This document shows positions 42,827-52,196 of a stretch of 64,000 nucleotides of DNA, one piece after another (the first letter of the stretch is position 1; each line of letters starts with the position of its first letter). This DNA comes from Candidatus Zhuqueibacterota bacterium. GTDB lineage: Bacteria > Zhuqueibacterota > Zhuqueibacteria > Oceanimicrobiales > Oceanimicrobiaceae. The stretch spans positions 186,001 through 250,000 of the forward strand of contig JAJDAD010000063.1 of NCBI GenBank assembly GCA_029262055.1. Direction: 5' to 3'. The position numbers and the translations under genes are program-made. The notes beneath the pieces are model-generated. The model searched no databases. It was not told the origin of the DNA and saw only the letters and a program-made list of their open reading frames with translations.

Positions 42827-42859
42827 GTAGCCGTCGGCTTAGTGCCAGCCGGCGGCTAC
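42827..42859 (+). terminator. Possible terminator hairpin after the zinc-ribbon gene
   Basis: Arms 42827-42839 and 42847-42859 pair at 12 of 13 positions around a 7-base loop. The following sequence is T-rich (CCTTATTCTATTCCTTTC) but has no clean T run. Confidence 0.4.
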
Positions 42860-42996
42860 GACCTTATTCTATTCCTTTCAGTAACGAAAGCCGAAGAGAA
42901 CTTCCGACACATTAGGGACGAACAGTAACGCCTGCTTCCATGTCCGGGCTCAAACGAGAAACAAGTAAGGAACAGAGAGTCACCCAACTGATATAC

Positions 42997-43025
42997 TTGA
43001 CTAGACCAGACTCAATTTCTATATT
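42997..43025 (+). promoter_or_regulatory. Sigma70-type promoter of the mscS gene
   Basis: TTGACT (42997-43002), 17-base spacer, TATATT (43020-43025), 42 bases before the GTG start. Confidence 0.65.
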
Positions 43026-43067
43026 CAGGTCGCAAACTACAACCTACTCGAAAAGGAGGGGCTAACG

Positions 43068-43871
43068 GTGGATATTCTGGCAACAGTAAAAGGGATTGCA
43101 ATCACGTACGGGCCGCAATTGTTGTTGGCCGTGGTGACACTGCTGGTTGGTTTTTGGATTATTGGAATCGTCACCAAGGTGCTGCAAAAGGGGCTTGAAC
43201 GCAGCAGAGTCGACATCTCGCTACAACGGTTCCTCGGCAGCCTGGTTAGCGTCTTGTTGAAAGTGATGCTGATGATCAGTGTCGCTTCCATGATCGGCAT
43301 AGAGACCACATCGTTTGTTGCGGTTATCGGTGCGGCCGGCCTGGCGGTCGGGCTCGCCCTGCAGGGAAGTCTGGCAAATTTTGCCGGTGGTGTCTTGATT
43401 CTGCTTTTCAAGCCGTACAAAGTTGGTGATTTCATAGATGCGCAAGGCGTCACTGGCAGCGTCAAAGAAATCCAGGTGTTTAACACAGTCATGAAAACAG
43501 GCGACAACAAGACGATTATCATTCCCAACGGAGCTATTTCGAATGGCATTATCACCAATTTCTCAACCGAGGCGACGCGACGGGTTGACATGGTATTCGG
43601 CATCGGTTATACCGATGATATTCAACACGCAAAAAAGGTGTTGAACCAAATAATCTCCGCTGATGACAGAATCCTGAAAGAACCCGAACACCTGGTGGTA
43701 GTATCGGAACTGGCGGACAGCTCGGTGAATTTCACCGTGCGGGTTTGGGTCAATGCATCGGACTACTGGGGCGTCTACTTCGGCATGCACGAGAAGGTCA
43801 AAGAAACCTTCGATCAGGAAAAAATCTCCATTCCGTTCCCGCAGAGGGATGTGTACGTTCACAACAGTTGA
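43068..43871 (+). CDS. mscS: MscS-family small-conductance mechanosensitive channel
   Basis: The 267-residue product has three membrane helices, the third being the Gly/Ala-rich pore helix (AAGLAVGLALQGSLANFAGGVLIL), then the beta domain (KPYKVGDFIDAQGVTGSVKEI...VIIPNG-type IIIPNGAISNGII) and the C-terminal alpha/beta cage. It is the length of the E. coli MscS. It opens on hypo-osmotic shock. It begins at GTG 43068, with AGGAGGGG eight bases upstream. Confidence 0.93.
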   Translation: MDILATVKGIAITYGPQLLLAVVTLLVGFWIIGIVTKVLQKGLERSRVDISLQRFLGSLVSVLLKVMLMISVASMIGIETTSFVAVIGAAGLAVGLALQGSLANFAGGVLILLFKPYKVGDFIDAQGVTGSVKEIQVFNTVMKTGDNKTIIIPNGAISNGIITNFSTEATRRVDMVFGIGYTDDIQHAKKVLNQIISADDRILKEPEHLVVVSELADSSVNFTVRVWVNASDYWGVYFGMHEKVKETFDQEKISIPFPQRDVYVHNS

Positions 43872-44036
43872 ATTCCTTAGTCTCGGCCGGACTCAGCCAG
43901 AATCTGGGCCGGCTGGGTACTGATGGGATACCTTACCAGTTCGGCACTCAAGTCCGGAACGGCACAATGTCGTCAGGTGAGAAAGAGCGGCGGCCGTCCA
44001 CCCACATCATTTTCAAACACTATTTTTGGAGGCATC

Positions 44037-44891
44037 ATGAAAGGACTCTTAACAGCTATATTGACGCTTGCCACGCTGTGCGTAGCCTCGGCCCGGCAAG
44101 CGCCAGACGATTCAACAAACTATGGCTGGAAAAACGATCTTACCGGTAACGTCACATTGACACAGGCCAGTTTTGTCAATTGGCAGCAGGGCGGGGAAAA
44201 CACGCTCGCATGGCAAGCCAAGGTCAATGGCAATTTCGTCCGCGATGAAGAAAAATATAACTGGGCAAACCAGATAAAAGCCACACTTGGTTTTGCCAAG
44301 GTCGGCGACCAGGAAGCGCGGAAATCAGCCGACGAAATCTTTGTCGAGTCAGTTTACACCAGAAAGCGCAGCAAATTGCTCAACCCGTTTGTGGCAGTCA
44401 CCGCCAAGACGCAATTTGTCAGCGGATTTGAGTACAATGATGATAACAAAACCAAGATATCCAGATTCTTGGATCCGGGTTATTTCACCCAGAGTCTTGG
44501 CCTGGGTTACAAACCGAACGACAGGTTACAAACCAGGTTCGGAGTCCTGGTCAAAGAAACCATCACCAGCGATTTCCCTGTGCCATTTGCCGATGACGCA
44601 AGCACTGTCGAAATCGAAAAAACGAAAGTCGAGCCCGGACTCTCTTCGGTGACCGATTACAAACACGCCCTGCGCGAAGATATTATCTACACTTCCAAGC
44701 TTGATATATTCAGTGATTTGGAGGCGTTCAACCGCATTGATATTTTGTGGGAAAATAACATAACCCTCAATATCACCAAGATCATCAATGTCAGTTTTGA
44801 ATTCAACTTGTTCTACGATCGGGATCTGTCTAGCAAGCGGCAAATCAAGCAGGTTTTGGGACTGGGTTTAAGCTATGCTTTTATTGAGTAG
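44037..44891 (+). CDS. DUF3078-like secreted/outer-membrane protein
   Basis: From ATG 44037 (GGAGG five bases before) the product is 284 residues with a signal peptide. The mature part has the pattern W...GNVTLTQASFVNWQQGGENTLAW, typical of DUF3078 proteins of Bacteroidetes. Many amphipathic beta strands and an aromatic C-terminus (LSYAFIE) suggest an outer-membrane barrel. The role is unknown. An in-frame start at 43923 would precede the signal peptide and is rejected. Confidence 0.8.
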   Translation: MKGLLTAILTLATLCVASARQAPDDSTNYGWKNDLTGNVTLTQASFVNWQQGGENTLAWQAKVNGNFVRDEEKYNWANQIKATLGFAKVGDQEARKSADEIFVESVYTRKRSKLLNPFVAVTAKTQFVSGFEYNDDNKTKISRFLDPGYFTQSLGLGYKPNDRLQTRFGVLVKETITSDFPVPFADDASTVEIEKTKVEPGLSSVTDYKHALREDIIYTSKLDIFSDLEAFNRIDILWENNITLNITKIINVSFEFNLFYDRDLSSKRQIKQVLGLGLSYAFIE

Positions 44892-44915
44892 AAATCTATA
44901 GGCACCGTAGCAGAA

Positions 44916-44950
44916 GAGCCGGTTCATTTCTTCGGACCAGGAACCGGCTC
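44916..44950. terminator. Terminator between convergent DUF3078 and cca genes
   Basis: Perfect 10-bp arms GAGCCGGTTC (44916-44925) and GAACCGGCTC (44941-44950) with a 15-base loop. T-rich sequence follows on the plus strand. It may serve both convergent genes. Confidence 0.65.
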
Positions 44951-44959
44951 GATTTCATT

Positions 44960-46348
44960 CTACTTCCCCCTGATTTTCCTGAGGTAGTCCAGGGCGGCAT
45001 CATAGTCATTGGGTATCTCACCTTCCAGGATCGCCTCTTCGATCAGAGACTTAATGCGCCCGACCTCGGGCCCGGGACTGAGATTGCAAACTTCCATAAT
45101 CTCGGCGCCGCGCACCGGTGACTGAAACGCCCGCATGCGGTCCTTCTCCTCGACCTCATGCAAACGCTTGACCACAAAATCAAAATTGCTCAAATGCTTT
45201 TGAATCCGCCGCTGGTTTTGTGAGGTGATATCCGCCCGGCACAGGATGAGAAGGTCGTCGAGAACCTCACCCGCCTGCACCAGGAGTCTGCGGTAGGCAG
45301 AGTCTGTCACATCTTTTTCGGTAAGCGCAATCGGGCGCAGATGCAAACGGGTCAGCTTTTGCGCATAGGTCGTCATCTCTTTGGCAAGACGCAAACGTCG
45401 GCCGATAGCCGGCAGCATCCGGGCGCCGACCTCCTCGTGATTGTGAAAGGTCCAACCCTTCCCTGCCACAAATTGCTTGGTGCGCGGTTTCGCGATATCG
45501 TGCACAAGAGCGGCATAGCGCAGCTCAGTTTTGCGCGTCATCGCGGATATGTTGTCAACAACCTTTAGGGTGTGGTAGAAAACATCTTTGTGGTGATGGC
45601 CCGCGACCTGCTCAACGCCCTGCAAGCTTAACAGTTCAGGAAAAATCACTTTCAGGATTTTCACTTCATCCATCAGAAGAAAACCGGTGGAGGGTATTTC
45701 GGCCATCAGAATTTTGAGAAACTCATCCGTGATTCGTTCGGCTGACACGATGCTGAGACGCTCCGCCATCTCACGCATGCCAGTCCTGGTTGCAGCATCG
45801 ATCTCGAAACCGAGCTGCGTGGAAAAACGGATGGCGCGCATGATACGCAGCGGGTCGTCATTGAAGGTCTGCTTCGGTTCCAGCGGCGTCCGAATCCTCC
45901 CTGCCTGCAGATCCCGCAACCCGTCGAACGGATCCGTGATTTCCCCGAAATTGGATTTGTTCAAGCCCGCAGCCAGGGCATTTATGGTAAAATCCCGCCG
46001 GGACAGGTCCGCCTGCAAGTCTGCCGGCTCAACCGCCGGTTTACGCGAATGGCTGCGATAGCTTTCCTTGCGCGCCCCCACAAACTCCAGCTTGTAGTCT
46101 CCGACCTCCACCAGTGCCGTGCCGAATTTTTCATAAACGGCAAAATTCCGCGCTGAAAGCGTAGCACTGACCTTTCTCGCAAAAGCCGGTCCATCCCCAA
46201 CAACTACGAAATCGATGTCTTTGCTGGCTTTGCCCAATAGCTGGTCCCGGACGAAGCCCCCTACAGCATGGACTTCTACCTGTTCCCGGTCCGCGACGCT
46301 CCCCACGGACACGAGGATTTTGTGTTTACTTAGATCAAGCTCTCTCAT
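44960..46348 (-). CDS. cca: CCA-adding / poly(A) polymerase-type tRNA nucleotidyltransferase with HD domain
   Basis: The 462-residue product has the class II nucleotidyltransferase motif (GGFVRDQLLG...DIDFVV), the flexible loop (RRDFTINALA), the motif D helix (DDPLRIMRAIRFS), and a C-terminal HD domain (HHKDVFYHTLKVV...VHDIAKP). It adds CCA to tRNA 3' ends, matching the tRNA-Leu gene above, which lacks CCA. Bacterial members may instead be A-adding or poly(A) polymerases; sequence alone does not separate them here. Confidence 0.92.
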   Translation of the reverse strand: MRELDLSKHKILVSVGSVADREQVEVHAVGGFVRDQLLGKASKDIDFVVVGDGPAFARKVSATLSARNFAVYEKFGTALVEVGDYKLEFVGARKESYRSHSRKPAVEPADLQADLSRRDFTINALAAGLNKSNFGEITDPFDGLRDLQAGRIRTPLEPKQTFNDDPLRIMRAIRFSTQLGFEIDAATRTGMREMAERLSIVSAERITDEFLKILMAEIPSTGFLLMDEVKILKVIFPELLSLQGVEQVAGHHHKDVFYHTLKVVDNISAMTRKTELRYAALVHDIAKPRTKQFVAGKGWTFHNHEEVGARMLPAIGRRLRLAKEMTTYAQKLTRLHLRPIALTEKDVTDSAYRRLLVQAGEVLDDLLILCRADITSQNQRRIQKHLSNFDFVVKRLHEVEEKDRMRAFQSPVRGAEIMEVCNLSPGPEVGRIKSLIEEAILEGEIPNDYDAALDYLRKIRGK

Positions 46349-46386
46349 CCGAAGAATAACTTTGGTGGTAATTCACTGTGTATCCG

Positions 46387-47040
46387 TCATTTGGCCAAAT
46401 GCTTCAGACGCTCAAGAACATCTTTGAAACTGTGGTATGGCAGGTAATCAATACCGTGCTCCCGGCAAAAAAAGTATAAATCGCACCCCTCTTTTGCGTA
46501 GACCGTGTCGGCAGCTTTGGCGCCGCAGCGATCGGACAGGCCGTCGCCGACATAGATAACATGGTCGTGTGTTTTTTGCGCTTGCGCAACATGGTAGCCT
46601 TTACAATTGCCGCACTGCCCGCAGCCGTATTCAAAATAGGGGAATTCCGCCGTGATAGACGAGCCGCCATTGAATACCAGATGATTCGCCCGAACGCCGA
46701 CCTCAGAGGAAAGGTCATATTTTTTGAGAATTTGTTCAATATAAAAATCAAGGCCATCACTCGCAATTTCAACCTCAATGTTGTGGTTGCGGCAGTACCC
46801 CACAAAGGCACCGAAGTGGTCATCAAGCTCCTGGCTCAGGGCAAACTCAGTCAGTTGCTGTCGATCGATGTTGGCGATAGCGCATTCTTGCAGCAGACAC
46901 TCTTTTGAGTTGATGCGGCCTGCGCGCCACGCCTGCACGATCTCGTAGCAGCGTTCATCTCCGAAGGTGCGAAACAACAGGTTCCCGACATCATTCTTGG
47001 CAGTAGTACCGTCGAAGTCACAAATAATTTTCATATTCAT
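46387..47040 (-). CDS. HAD-IB phosphatase (MtnX-like)
   Basis: The 217-residue product has the HAD motifs: DFDGTTAKND (motif I), ASDGLDFYI (motif II), and GDGLSDRCGAKAAD (motif IV). It has the CGQCGNCK insertion seen in MtnX-type enzymes of methionine salvage. The substrate could be 2-hydroxy-3-keto-5-methylthiopentenyl-1-phosphate or another phosphoester such as phosphoserine. No mtn genes are near. The start is ATG 47040 or 47034. Confidence 0.8.
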   Translation of the reverse strand: MNMKIICDFDGTTAKNDVGNLLFRTFGDERCYEIVQAWRAGRINSKECLLQECAIANIDRQQLTEFALSQELDDHFGAFVGYCRNHNIEVEIASDGLDFYIEQILKKYDLSSEVGVRANHLVFNGGSSITAEFPYFEYGCGQCGNCKGYHVAQAQKTHDHVIYVGDGLSDRCGAKAADTVYAKEGCDLYFFCREHGIDYLPYHSFKDVLERLKHLAK

Positions 47041-47227
47041 CAGAAGTCACGATTTTGGCTTTTCACAAACTGCCCTTTGGGGCATCCTGGAAACATTCTT
47101 TTTGGTAAAATCCGTGCCCGTTACGCGTTGTCGGATCTGTCCCAAAGGGATTCCTCCTGAATGACTGGAGTTGCTTGATTTGTGCCTAATACGGAAATTC
47201 ATGAATTATTCAGTGTATTCAGTCTAG

Positions 47228-47259
47228 CAAAAAAATCGCCCACAAACAGGTGGGCGATT
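47228..47259 (-). terminator. Terminator after ppdK
   Basis: Perfect 10-bp arms AATCGCCCAC (47234-47243) and GTGGGCGATT (47250-47259), 6-base loop, followed on the minus strand by seven T. Confidence 0.85.
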
Positions 47260-47307
47260 GTTGGAAAAATTAGATGAAACCAGGTCAGACGTCAAAGCAG
47301 ACACACC

Positions 47308-47344
47308 GCGCCGACGCGATAAAATGTGCTATCGCGGTCGGCGC
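47308..47344. repeat. Large GC-rich hairpin in the ppdK 3' region
   Basis: Arms 47308-47321 and 47330-47344 pair over 14 bases with one bulge around an 8-base loop. There is no T tract on either side. It sits between the ppdK stop and the true terminator, so it may stabilise the mRNA end or be a mobile palindromic repeat. Confidence 0.55.
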
Positions 47345-47360
47345 AAAAGGTGTCCGGCAA

Positions 47361-50072
47361 TCAGGACGACTTCTCTTCAATAACCGCCTGGGCGGCAGAC
47401 AAGCGCGCGATGGGCACGCGGAACGGAGAACAGCTCACATAGTCCATTCCGACCCGGTGACAGAACTTCACTGACTCAGGGTCGCCGCCGTGCTCGCCAC
47501 AAATTCCGACTTTCAGGTCGGTCCGTGCACTGCGGCCGCGCTCTACGCCCAACTCAATGAGCTGCCCCACACCCTGTTGATCAATGGTCTGGAACGGGTC
47601 GGCGGCCAGAATTTTGTTGTCCAGGTAATCAAAAAGAAAATTCCCGGCATCGTCTCTGGAATAGCCGAAGGTCATTTGGGTCAGGTCATTTGTCCCAAAT
47701 GAGAAGAACTCGGCAGTCTCGGCGATCTTGTCGGCGACCAAGGCAGCCCGTGGAATCTCGATCATCGTGCCGACCTGATATTTGACTTGCACGCCTTCCT
47801 CTTTCTGAACGGCGTCGGCGACTCGTCGTACGATAGCCATCTGATTGTTGAACTCCGTGTCGGTACCAGTCAGCGGAATCATGATTTCGGGAAAGACCTC
47901 GATGCCTTCGGAGTAGCATTGCACGGCAGCTTCGATGATTGCGCGTGCCTGCATCTCCGTGATTTCTGGATAAGTCACACCAAGCCGGCAACCGCGATGC
48001 CCCAGCATCGGATTGAACTCGCTCAGTGACTCGACCTTATGCTTTATTTGGTCCACGGAAACATTCAGGCGGGTTGCCATTTCTTGCTGTGCCTCGACCT
48101 CATGCGGAACAAACTCGTGCAGTGGCGGATCGAGCAGACGAATGGTCACAGGTCGTTGTCCCATCACTTTTAGAATGCCATAGAAATCCTCACGCTGCAT
48201 TGGCAGAAGCTTGGCAAGAGCGGCTTTTCTGCCGGCAAGATTCTCAGCCATAATCATTTCGCGCATGGCCCAGATGCGGTCACCAAAAAACATGTGCTCG
48301 GTGCGGCACAGCCCGATGCCCTCGGCGCCAAAACCGATGGCGGCGGCTGAATCATCCGGGGTGTCTGCGTTGGTGCGAACCTTGAGTTTGCGCGTTTCGT
48401 CGGCCCAGCTCAACAATCGTTTGTAGTACTCGTTATGCTCAGGATCGACGGTAACCAGGGGTATCTTGCCTTCAAAGATTGTGCCCTTGGTTCCGTTCAG
48501 AGTGATCCAGTCACCTTCCTGCAGTGTACGGTCCCCAAAAGTAGCAGTCTTGTTTGCGAAATCAATGGATAGGTCGCCGCAGCCGACAATACAGCACTTC
48601 CCCCAACCGCGTGCTACCAGCGCAGCGTGGCTGGTCATACCGCCTTTTGAGGTCAGGATTGCCTGCGCGGGTTTCATGCCGTGGACGTCCTCGGGACTGG
48701 TTTCTTCACGAACCAGAATCACCTTCTCACCCTTGGAGCCCAACTCCTCGGCCTTATCCGCGGTAAATACCATGGCGCCAAACGCACCGCCCGGGCCGGC
48801 GGGGAGACCTTTCGCCAGGACCTTGCTGGTCTTTTCAACCTGCGGGTCAACCATCGGGTGCAGCAGCTCATCCAGTTGCTCCGGCTTGACTCGCAGCAAC
48901 GCTTGCTCTTTTGTGATGAGCCCTTCGTTGGCCATCTCGACTGCCATCCGTGTGGCAGCGATGCCGTTTCTCTTTCCTACCCGGGTCTGCAACATCCAAA
49001 GCCGCCCACTTTCAATGGTAAACTCCAAATCCTGCATATCCTGATAGTGATTTTCCAGTTTGATCCGGATGCTTTCCAGTTTATCATAAGATCCCGGTTG
49101 CAGCTCTTCCAGGGAGGCGAACTCCCGGTTGTTGTCTTGTTTGGATTTGATGTTGACGGCGTACGGGGTGCGGATACCCGCAACCACGTCTTCACCCTGG
49201 GCGTTAATCAGCCACTCGCCGTAAAAGTAATTTTCGCCGGTGCCCGGGTCACGGGTGAACGCGACACCGGTAGCGGAGTCATCGCCGGTATTGCCGAACA
49301 CCATGGCCTGGACGTTGACGGCTGTTCCCCACTCCTCGGGAATGCCTTCGATTCTCCTGTACGCGATGGCGCGTTTGCCATTCCACGATTGAAAGACCGC
49401 GGAGATCCCGCCCCACACCTGTTTGCGCGGATCGTCCGGAAACTCTTTGCCCAACACTTCTTTGACTTTTGCCTTCATGCGCTCAGTCAAATCCATCAAA
49501 TCCTCAGTGGTCAAATCGGTGTCGTTCTTATAACCCTTGCTCTGTTTCAGGCTTTCCAGCAGGTGCTCAAGCTGGCTGCGAATCCCTTTGCCTTCTTCCG
49601 GCTCGATGCCCGCAGCCTTCTCCATCACAACATCACTGTACATAGAGATAAGCCGGCGGTAAGAATCGTAGACGAAACGCGCGTTTCCGGTTTTCTTAAT
49701 CATTCCCGGAATGGTAACACTCGTCAGTCCGGCGTTTAAAACAGTCTCCATCATGCCCGGCATTGAGACGCGAGCCCCGGAGCGGACGGAAAAGAGCAGA
49801 GGATCGTTCACGTCCGCAAATTTTTTGCCGAGACTCTCCTCGACCTTTGCAATAGCTGCCTCTACCTGTTGGTCCAGCTCGGCCGGGTACTGCCTGTCGT
49901 TTTGGTAGTAGTGGGTACAAACTTCAGTGGAGATGGTGAACCCGGGAGGGACCGGCAGGCCCAGATTCGACATTTCCGCGAGATTGGCGCCTTTGCCACC
50001 CAGCAGATTCTTCATGTTCGCCTGGCCGTCCGCCTGACCGTCACCAAAGGAATAAACGTATTTTTTACTCAT
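47361..50072 (-). CDS. ppdK: Pyruvate, phosphate dikinase
   Basis: The 903-residue product is full length. The N-terminal ATP-grasp part begins YSFGDGQADGQANMKNLLGGKGANLAEM. The central phosphohistidine domain has the catalytic His in KGGMTSHAALVARGWGKCCIVGC. The C-terminal PEP-binding TIM barrel has FSFGTNDLTQMTFGYSRDD and the catalytic Cys in VGICGEHGGDPESV. It interconverts pyruvate, ATP and phosphate with PEP, AMP and diphosphate, in glycolysis or gluconeogenesis. Confidence 0.98.
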   Translation of the reverse strand: MSKKYVYSFGDGQADGQANMKNLLGGKGANLAEMSNLGLPVPPGFTISTEVCTHYYQNDRQYPAELDQQVEAAIAKVEESLGKKFADVNDPLLFSVRSGARVSMPGMMETVLNAGLTSVTIPGMIKKTGNARFVYDSYRRLISMYSDVVMEKAAGIEPEEGKGIRSQLEHLLESLKQSKGYKNDTDLTTEDLMDLTERMKAKVKEVLGKEFPDDPRKQVWGGISAVFQSWNGKRAIAYRRIEGIPEEWGTAVNVQAMVFGNTGDDSATGVAFTRDPGTGENYFYGEWLINAQGEDVVAGIRTPYAVNIKSKQDNNREFASLEELQPGSYDKLESIRIKLENHYQDMQDLEFTIESGRLWMLQTRVGKRNGIAATRMAVEMANEGLITKEQALLRVKPEQLDELLHPMVDPQVEKTSKVLAKGLPAGPGGAFGAMVFTADKAEELGSKGEKVILVREETSPEDVHGMKPAQAILTSKGGMTSHAALVARGWGKCCIVGCGDLSIDFANKTATFGDRTLQEGDWITLNGTKGTIFEGKIPLVTVDPEHNEYYKRLLSWADETRKLKVRTNADTPDDSAAAIGFGAEGIGLCRTEHMFFGDRIWAMREMIMAENLAGRKAALAKLLPMQREDFYGILKVMGQRPVTIRLLDPPLHEFVPHEVEAQQEMATRLNVSVDQIKHKVESLSEFNPMLGHRGCRLGVTYPEITEMQARAIIEAAVQCYSEGIEVFPEIMIPLTGTDTEFNNQMAIVRRVADAVQKEEGVQVKYQVGTMIEIPRAALVADKIAETAEFFSFGTNDLTQMTFGYSRDDAGNFLFDYLDNKILAADPFQTIDQQGVGQLIELGVERGRSARTDLKVGICGEHGGDPESVKFCHRVGMDYVSCSPFRVPIARLSAAQAVIEEKSS

Positions 50073-50412
50073 TAAAATCCTCCATCCGATTAGTATGAAC
50101 CGGCTACCAGATTTGGCGCTGATTCAATCCGAGTTTTCGATAACCTGACTCTGTAGTCAGAACCACATCAACTAGCGTAGCGTTAATCGATTTTGTCGCA
50201 GGTACCATCGAAATTCGAGAGGCACAACCAAAAGCGATTCGAAATTCGGGACCAGAACTCTTTCACACTACCTTTAAGTTATTCACTAGCATTTCTTATT
50301 TACGTATCTAACCCCAAGCAAACGCACGTATCGTTTTTCACATGCAGTTCTGCATGCTTATCTTAACCAAGGCCTGATATTGTGCGAAGGGTTTTCTCCA
50401 GCGTATTCGTAG
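50073..50412. other. Intergenic stretch upstream of ppdK
   Basis: The 340 bases hold the perfect inverted repeat at 50341-50356. I find no convincing promoter pair and no open frame with gene-like features. Confidence 0.5.
50341..50356. promoter_or_regulatory. Perfect inverted repeat upstream of ppdK
   Basis: CATGCAG-TT-CTGCATG, 7-base arms. It lies 270 bases before the ppdK start and 57 bases after the ctp stop region begins upstream. No T tract, so an operator is more likely than a terminator. Confidence 0.3.
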
Positions 50413-52170
50413 TTAATCAACTTTGGTGCCGGCAGAGGCCAGGATGGACTCATAGCGCTCCCCGTCATTGAGCACACTGATGGCCTCCCGGATTACAGGA
50501 TCATCATCAAACGTAGCTTCGATTTCAGCCCTGGATCCCCACAGTTTTGCAGAGATTTCCTTTTGCAGCTCCTCCATGATAAAATCGGTACTGGCGCCAA
50601 ATTCGCTTGCTTTCTGTGCGAGCAGGCTGGCACGAATCTCGGCCAACGGAGACGCAATTGCAGCAGAATAGTCCTTCGTGCTCGCGATCTCCGACACCCT
50701 GCGCAATGCGCTCTGGGCTTCGGAAGTGTAGTCGAACTCTTTCTCCGCAAGGAATGCCTTGAATGCCTGGATGATTTCGGGACTGACCTCAAACCCGCGT
50801 TTCAGTTCCGGGTGTTGCGCGGCGTAGACAACCGCAAACTGAAACGGCATGGTCTTGCGCAATAGCTCGATCTCGAACTGGGACAGCTTCTCAACGTCAA
50901 TCAGAATGTCGGGGGTGATTCCGTGTTTCTCGTATACTTTCCGGCCGTTTGCAGTAAGATAGGGGGTTCCTAAATCGTCCTCCGCGTCTTTGCTGTTAAG
51001 CGGTTCCGCGTCGACCTGGTTGTCTCTCTCCCTCGCTTCTTCGGCATTTGGGTGATAAAGAATACCGCTTGGGTCGGCAAGATAACGCTTTGGGTCCTGA
51101 ATCGAGCGACCGCTTGGGACCAGGTACTTGGCGGTGGTCACCTTCAAGGCTGCCTCTCCTGTAATCGGAATGACAGTCTGCACCAGGCCCTTGCCAAATG
51201 TATTGCTGCCTATTATCACACCGCGATCCAGATCCTGAATTGCGCCGGCGACAATCTCCGATGCAGAAGCACTCAAGCCGTTGACCAAAACTACCAGTGG
51301 CAATTCCTCGAGTACGGGCGATTTACTGGCCAGATACTTTTGGGCGGCAGCAGCGGTCCTGCCTTCCGTGGAAACAATCAGCTCACCTTTCTTGATGAAG
51401 TTCTCACCGACGCTGACAGCCGCGTCGAGCAAACCGCCGGGATTAGAGCGCAGATCCAGGATCAGCCGTTGTAATCCTGATTTCTTAAGCTCCCGAATGG
51501 CCTTCTCGATGTCTTTGCCGGCATTGCGGGAAAAGTGGCTGAGTCGAATAAGTCCGGTGCCGGATTGTTCGTCAATAATACCGACATAGACGACGTCCGT
51601 CACAATGATCTCCGCGCGAATGAGGCGAAACTCGATCGGCTCTGCCTCGCCCTGGCGTTCGACCTTCAAAGAGACTTCGCTATCGATCTCGCCGCGGAGC
51701 AAGTTGGCCACCATAGATACGGTCAAGCCTTTGGTGTCGGCGCCATCGACCGCGATGATGCGATCACCCTCGCGGATGCCGGCCTTCAAAGCAGGCGTAC
51801 CGTCAAAAGGCGGTTCCACGACAGTCGGCCAGCCGCCACGCATTCCGATTCTCATCCCTAGACCTCCGTACTTTCCGGAGGACATGATTTGCAGTTCCTG
51901 ATTGTCCTCTTTTTCCACCAGGACGGTGTAGGGATCAAGCGTGGCAAGCATGCCCTGAATACCGGCTTTCATAAATTTACCGGGATCCACCTCTTCAACA
52001 TACTTGCGCGAAATCTCCTGGTAGACCCGTCCGAAGATTTCGATGTTCCTCTGGACCTGGTGATAGTAGTCCGGACTATTTGCGGAGACCCATCCTGTAA
52101 GCCAGCCGCTGACTGTGACCAGCAGGATTGCCAAAGCGCCTATGATTAAGGCATGCTTTTTAGTAGACAT
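50413..52170 (-). CDS. ctpA: Carboxyl-terminal processing protease (S41 family)
   Basis: From ATG 52170 (GGAGG five bases before) the product is 585 residues. It has a signal anchor (ALIIGALAILLVTVSGWL), a PDZ domain (GGLGMRIGMRGGWPTVVEP), and the protease core. The catalytic Ser is in VNGLSASASEIVAGAIQD and the Lys in SNTFGKGLVQT. It is longer than most CtpA; the extra C-terminal 150 residues are helical. It cleaves C-terminal tails of periplasmic proteins. Confidence 0.93.
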   Translation of the reverse strand: MSTKKHALIIGALAILLVTVSGWLTGWVSANSPDYYHQVQRNIEIFGRVYQEISRKYVEEVDPGKFMKAGIQGMLATLDPYTVLVEKEDNQELQIMSSGKYGGLGMRIGMRGGWPTVVEPPFDGTPALKAGIREGDRIIAVDGADTKGLTVSMVANLLRGEIDSEVSLKVERQGEAEPIEFRLIRAEIIVTDVVYVGIIDEQSGTGLIRLSHFSRNAGKDIEKAIRELKKSGLQRLILDLRSNPGGLLDAAVSVGENFIKKGELIVSTEGRTAAAAQKYLASKSPVLEELPLVVLVNGLSASASEIVAGAIQDLDRGVIIGSNTFGKGLVQTVIPITGEAALKVTTAKYLVPSGRSIQDPKRYLADPSGILYHPNAEEARERDNQVDAEPLNSKDAEDDLGTPYLTANGRKVYEKHGITPDILIDVEKLSQFEIELLRKTMPFQFAVVYAAQHPELKRGFEVSPEIIQAFKAFLAEKEFDYTSEAQSALRRVSEIASTKDYSAAIASPLAEIRASLLAQKASEFGASTDFIMEELQKEISAKLWGSRAEIEATFDDDPVIREAISVLNDGERYESILASAGTKVD

Positions 52171-52196
52171 GGACACCTCCGCCTAAAAAATAACCA

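Larger units (their letters stand above)
42547..43067. other. Intergenic stretch without a convincing gene
   Basis: I see no open frame here with a ribosome site and protein-like composition. It holds an imperfect hairpin (42827-42859) and the mscS promoter (42997-43025). Confidence 0.6.
47041..47360. other. Intergenic stretch between ppdK and the HAD phosphatase gene
   Basis: It holds the ppdK terminator and a large extra hairpin (below). A weak sigma54-like element (AGGCACAAATCAAGCA, minus strand, 47187-47172) is present; its -12 reads AAGC instead of TTGC. No gene is convincing. Confidence 0.6.

Noticed and set aside
42719-42928. 69-codon plus-strand open frame between the zinc-ribbon and mscS genes
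   Set aside because: No ribosome site, no motif, and it overlaps the hairpin at 42827-42859.
47172-47187. Sigma54 promoter for the HAD phosphatase
   Set aside because: The -12 block is AAGC, and no palindrome of the GTCAT type lies 100-120 bases upstream.
48681-49739. 352-codon plus-strand open frame
   Set aside because: Antisense to ppdK, which has complete catalytic motifs.
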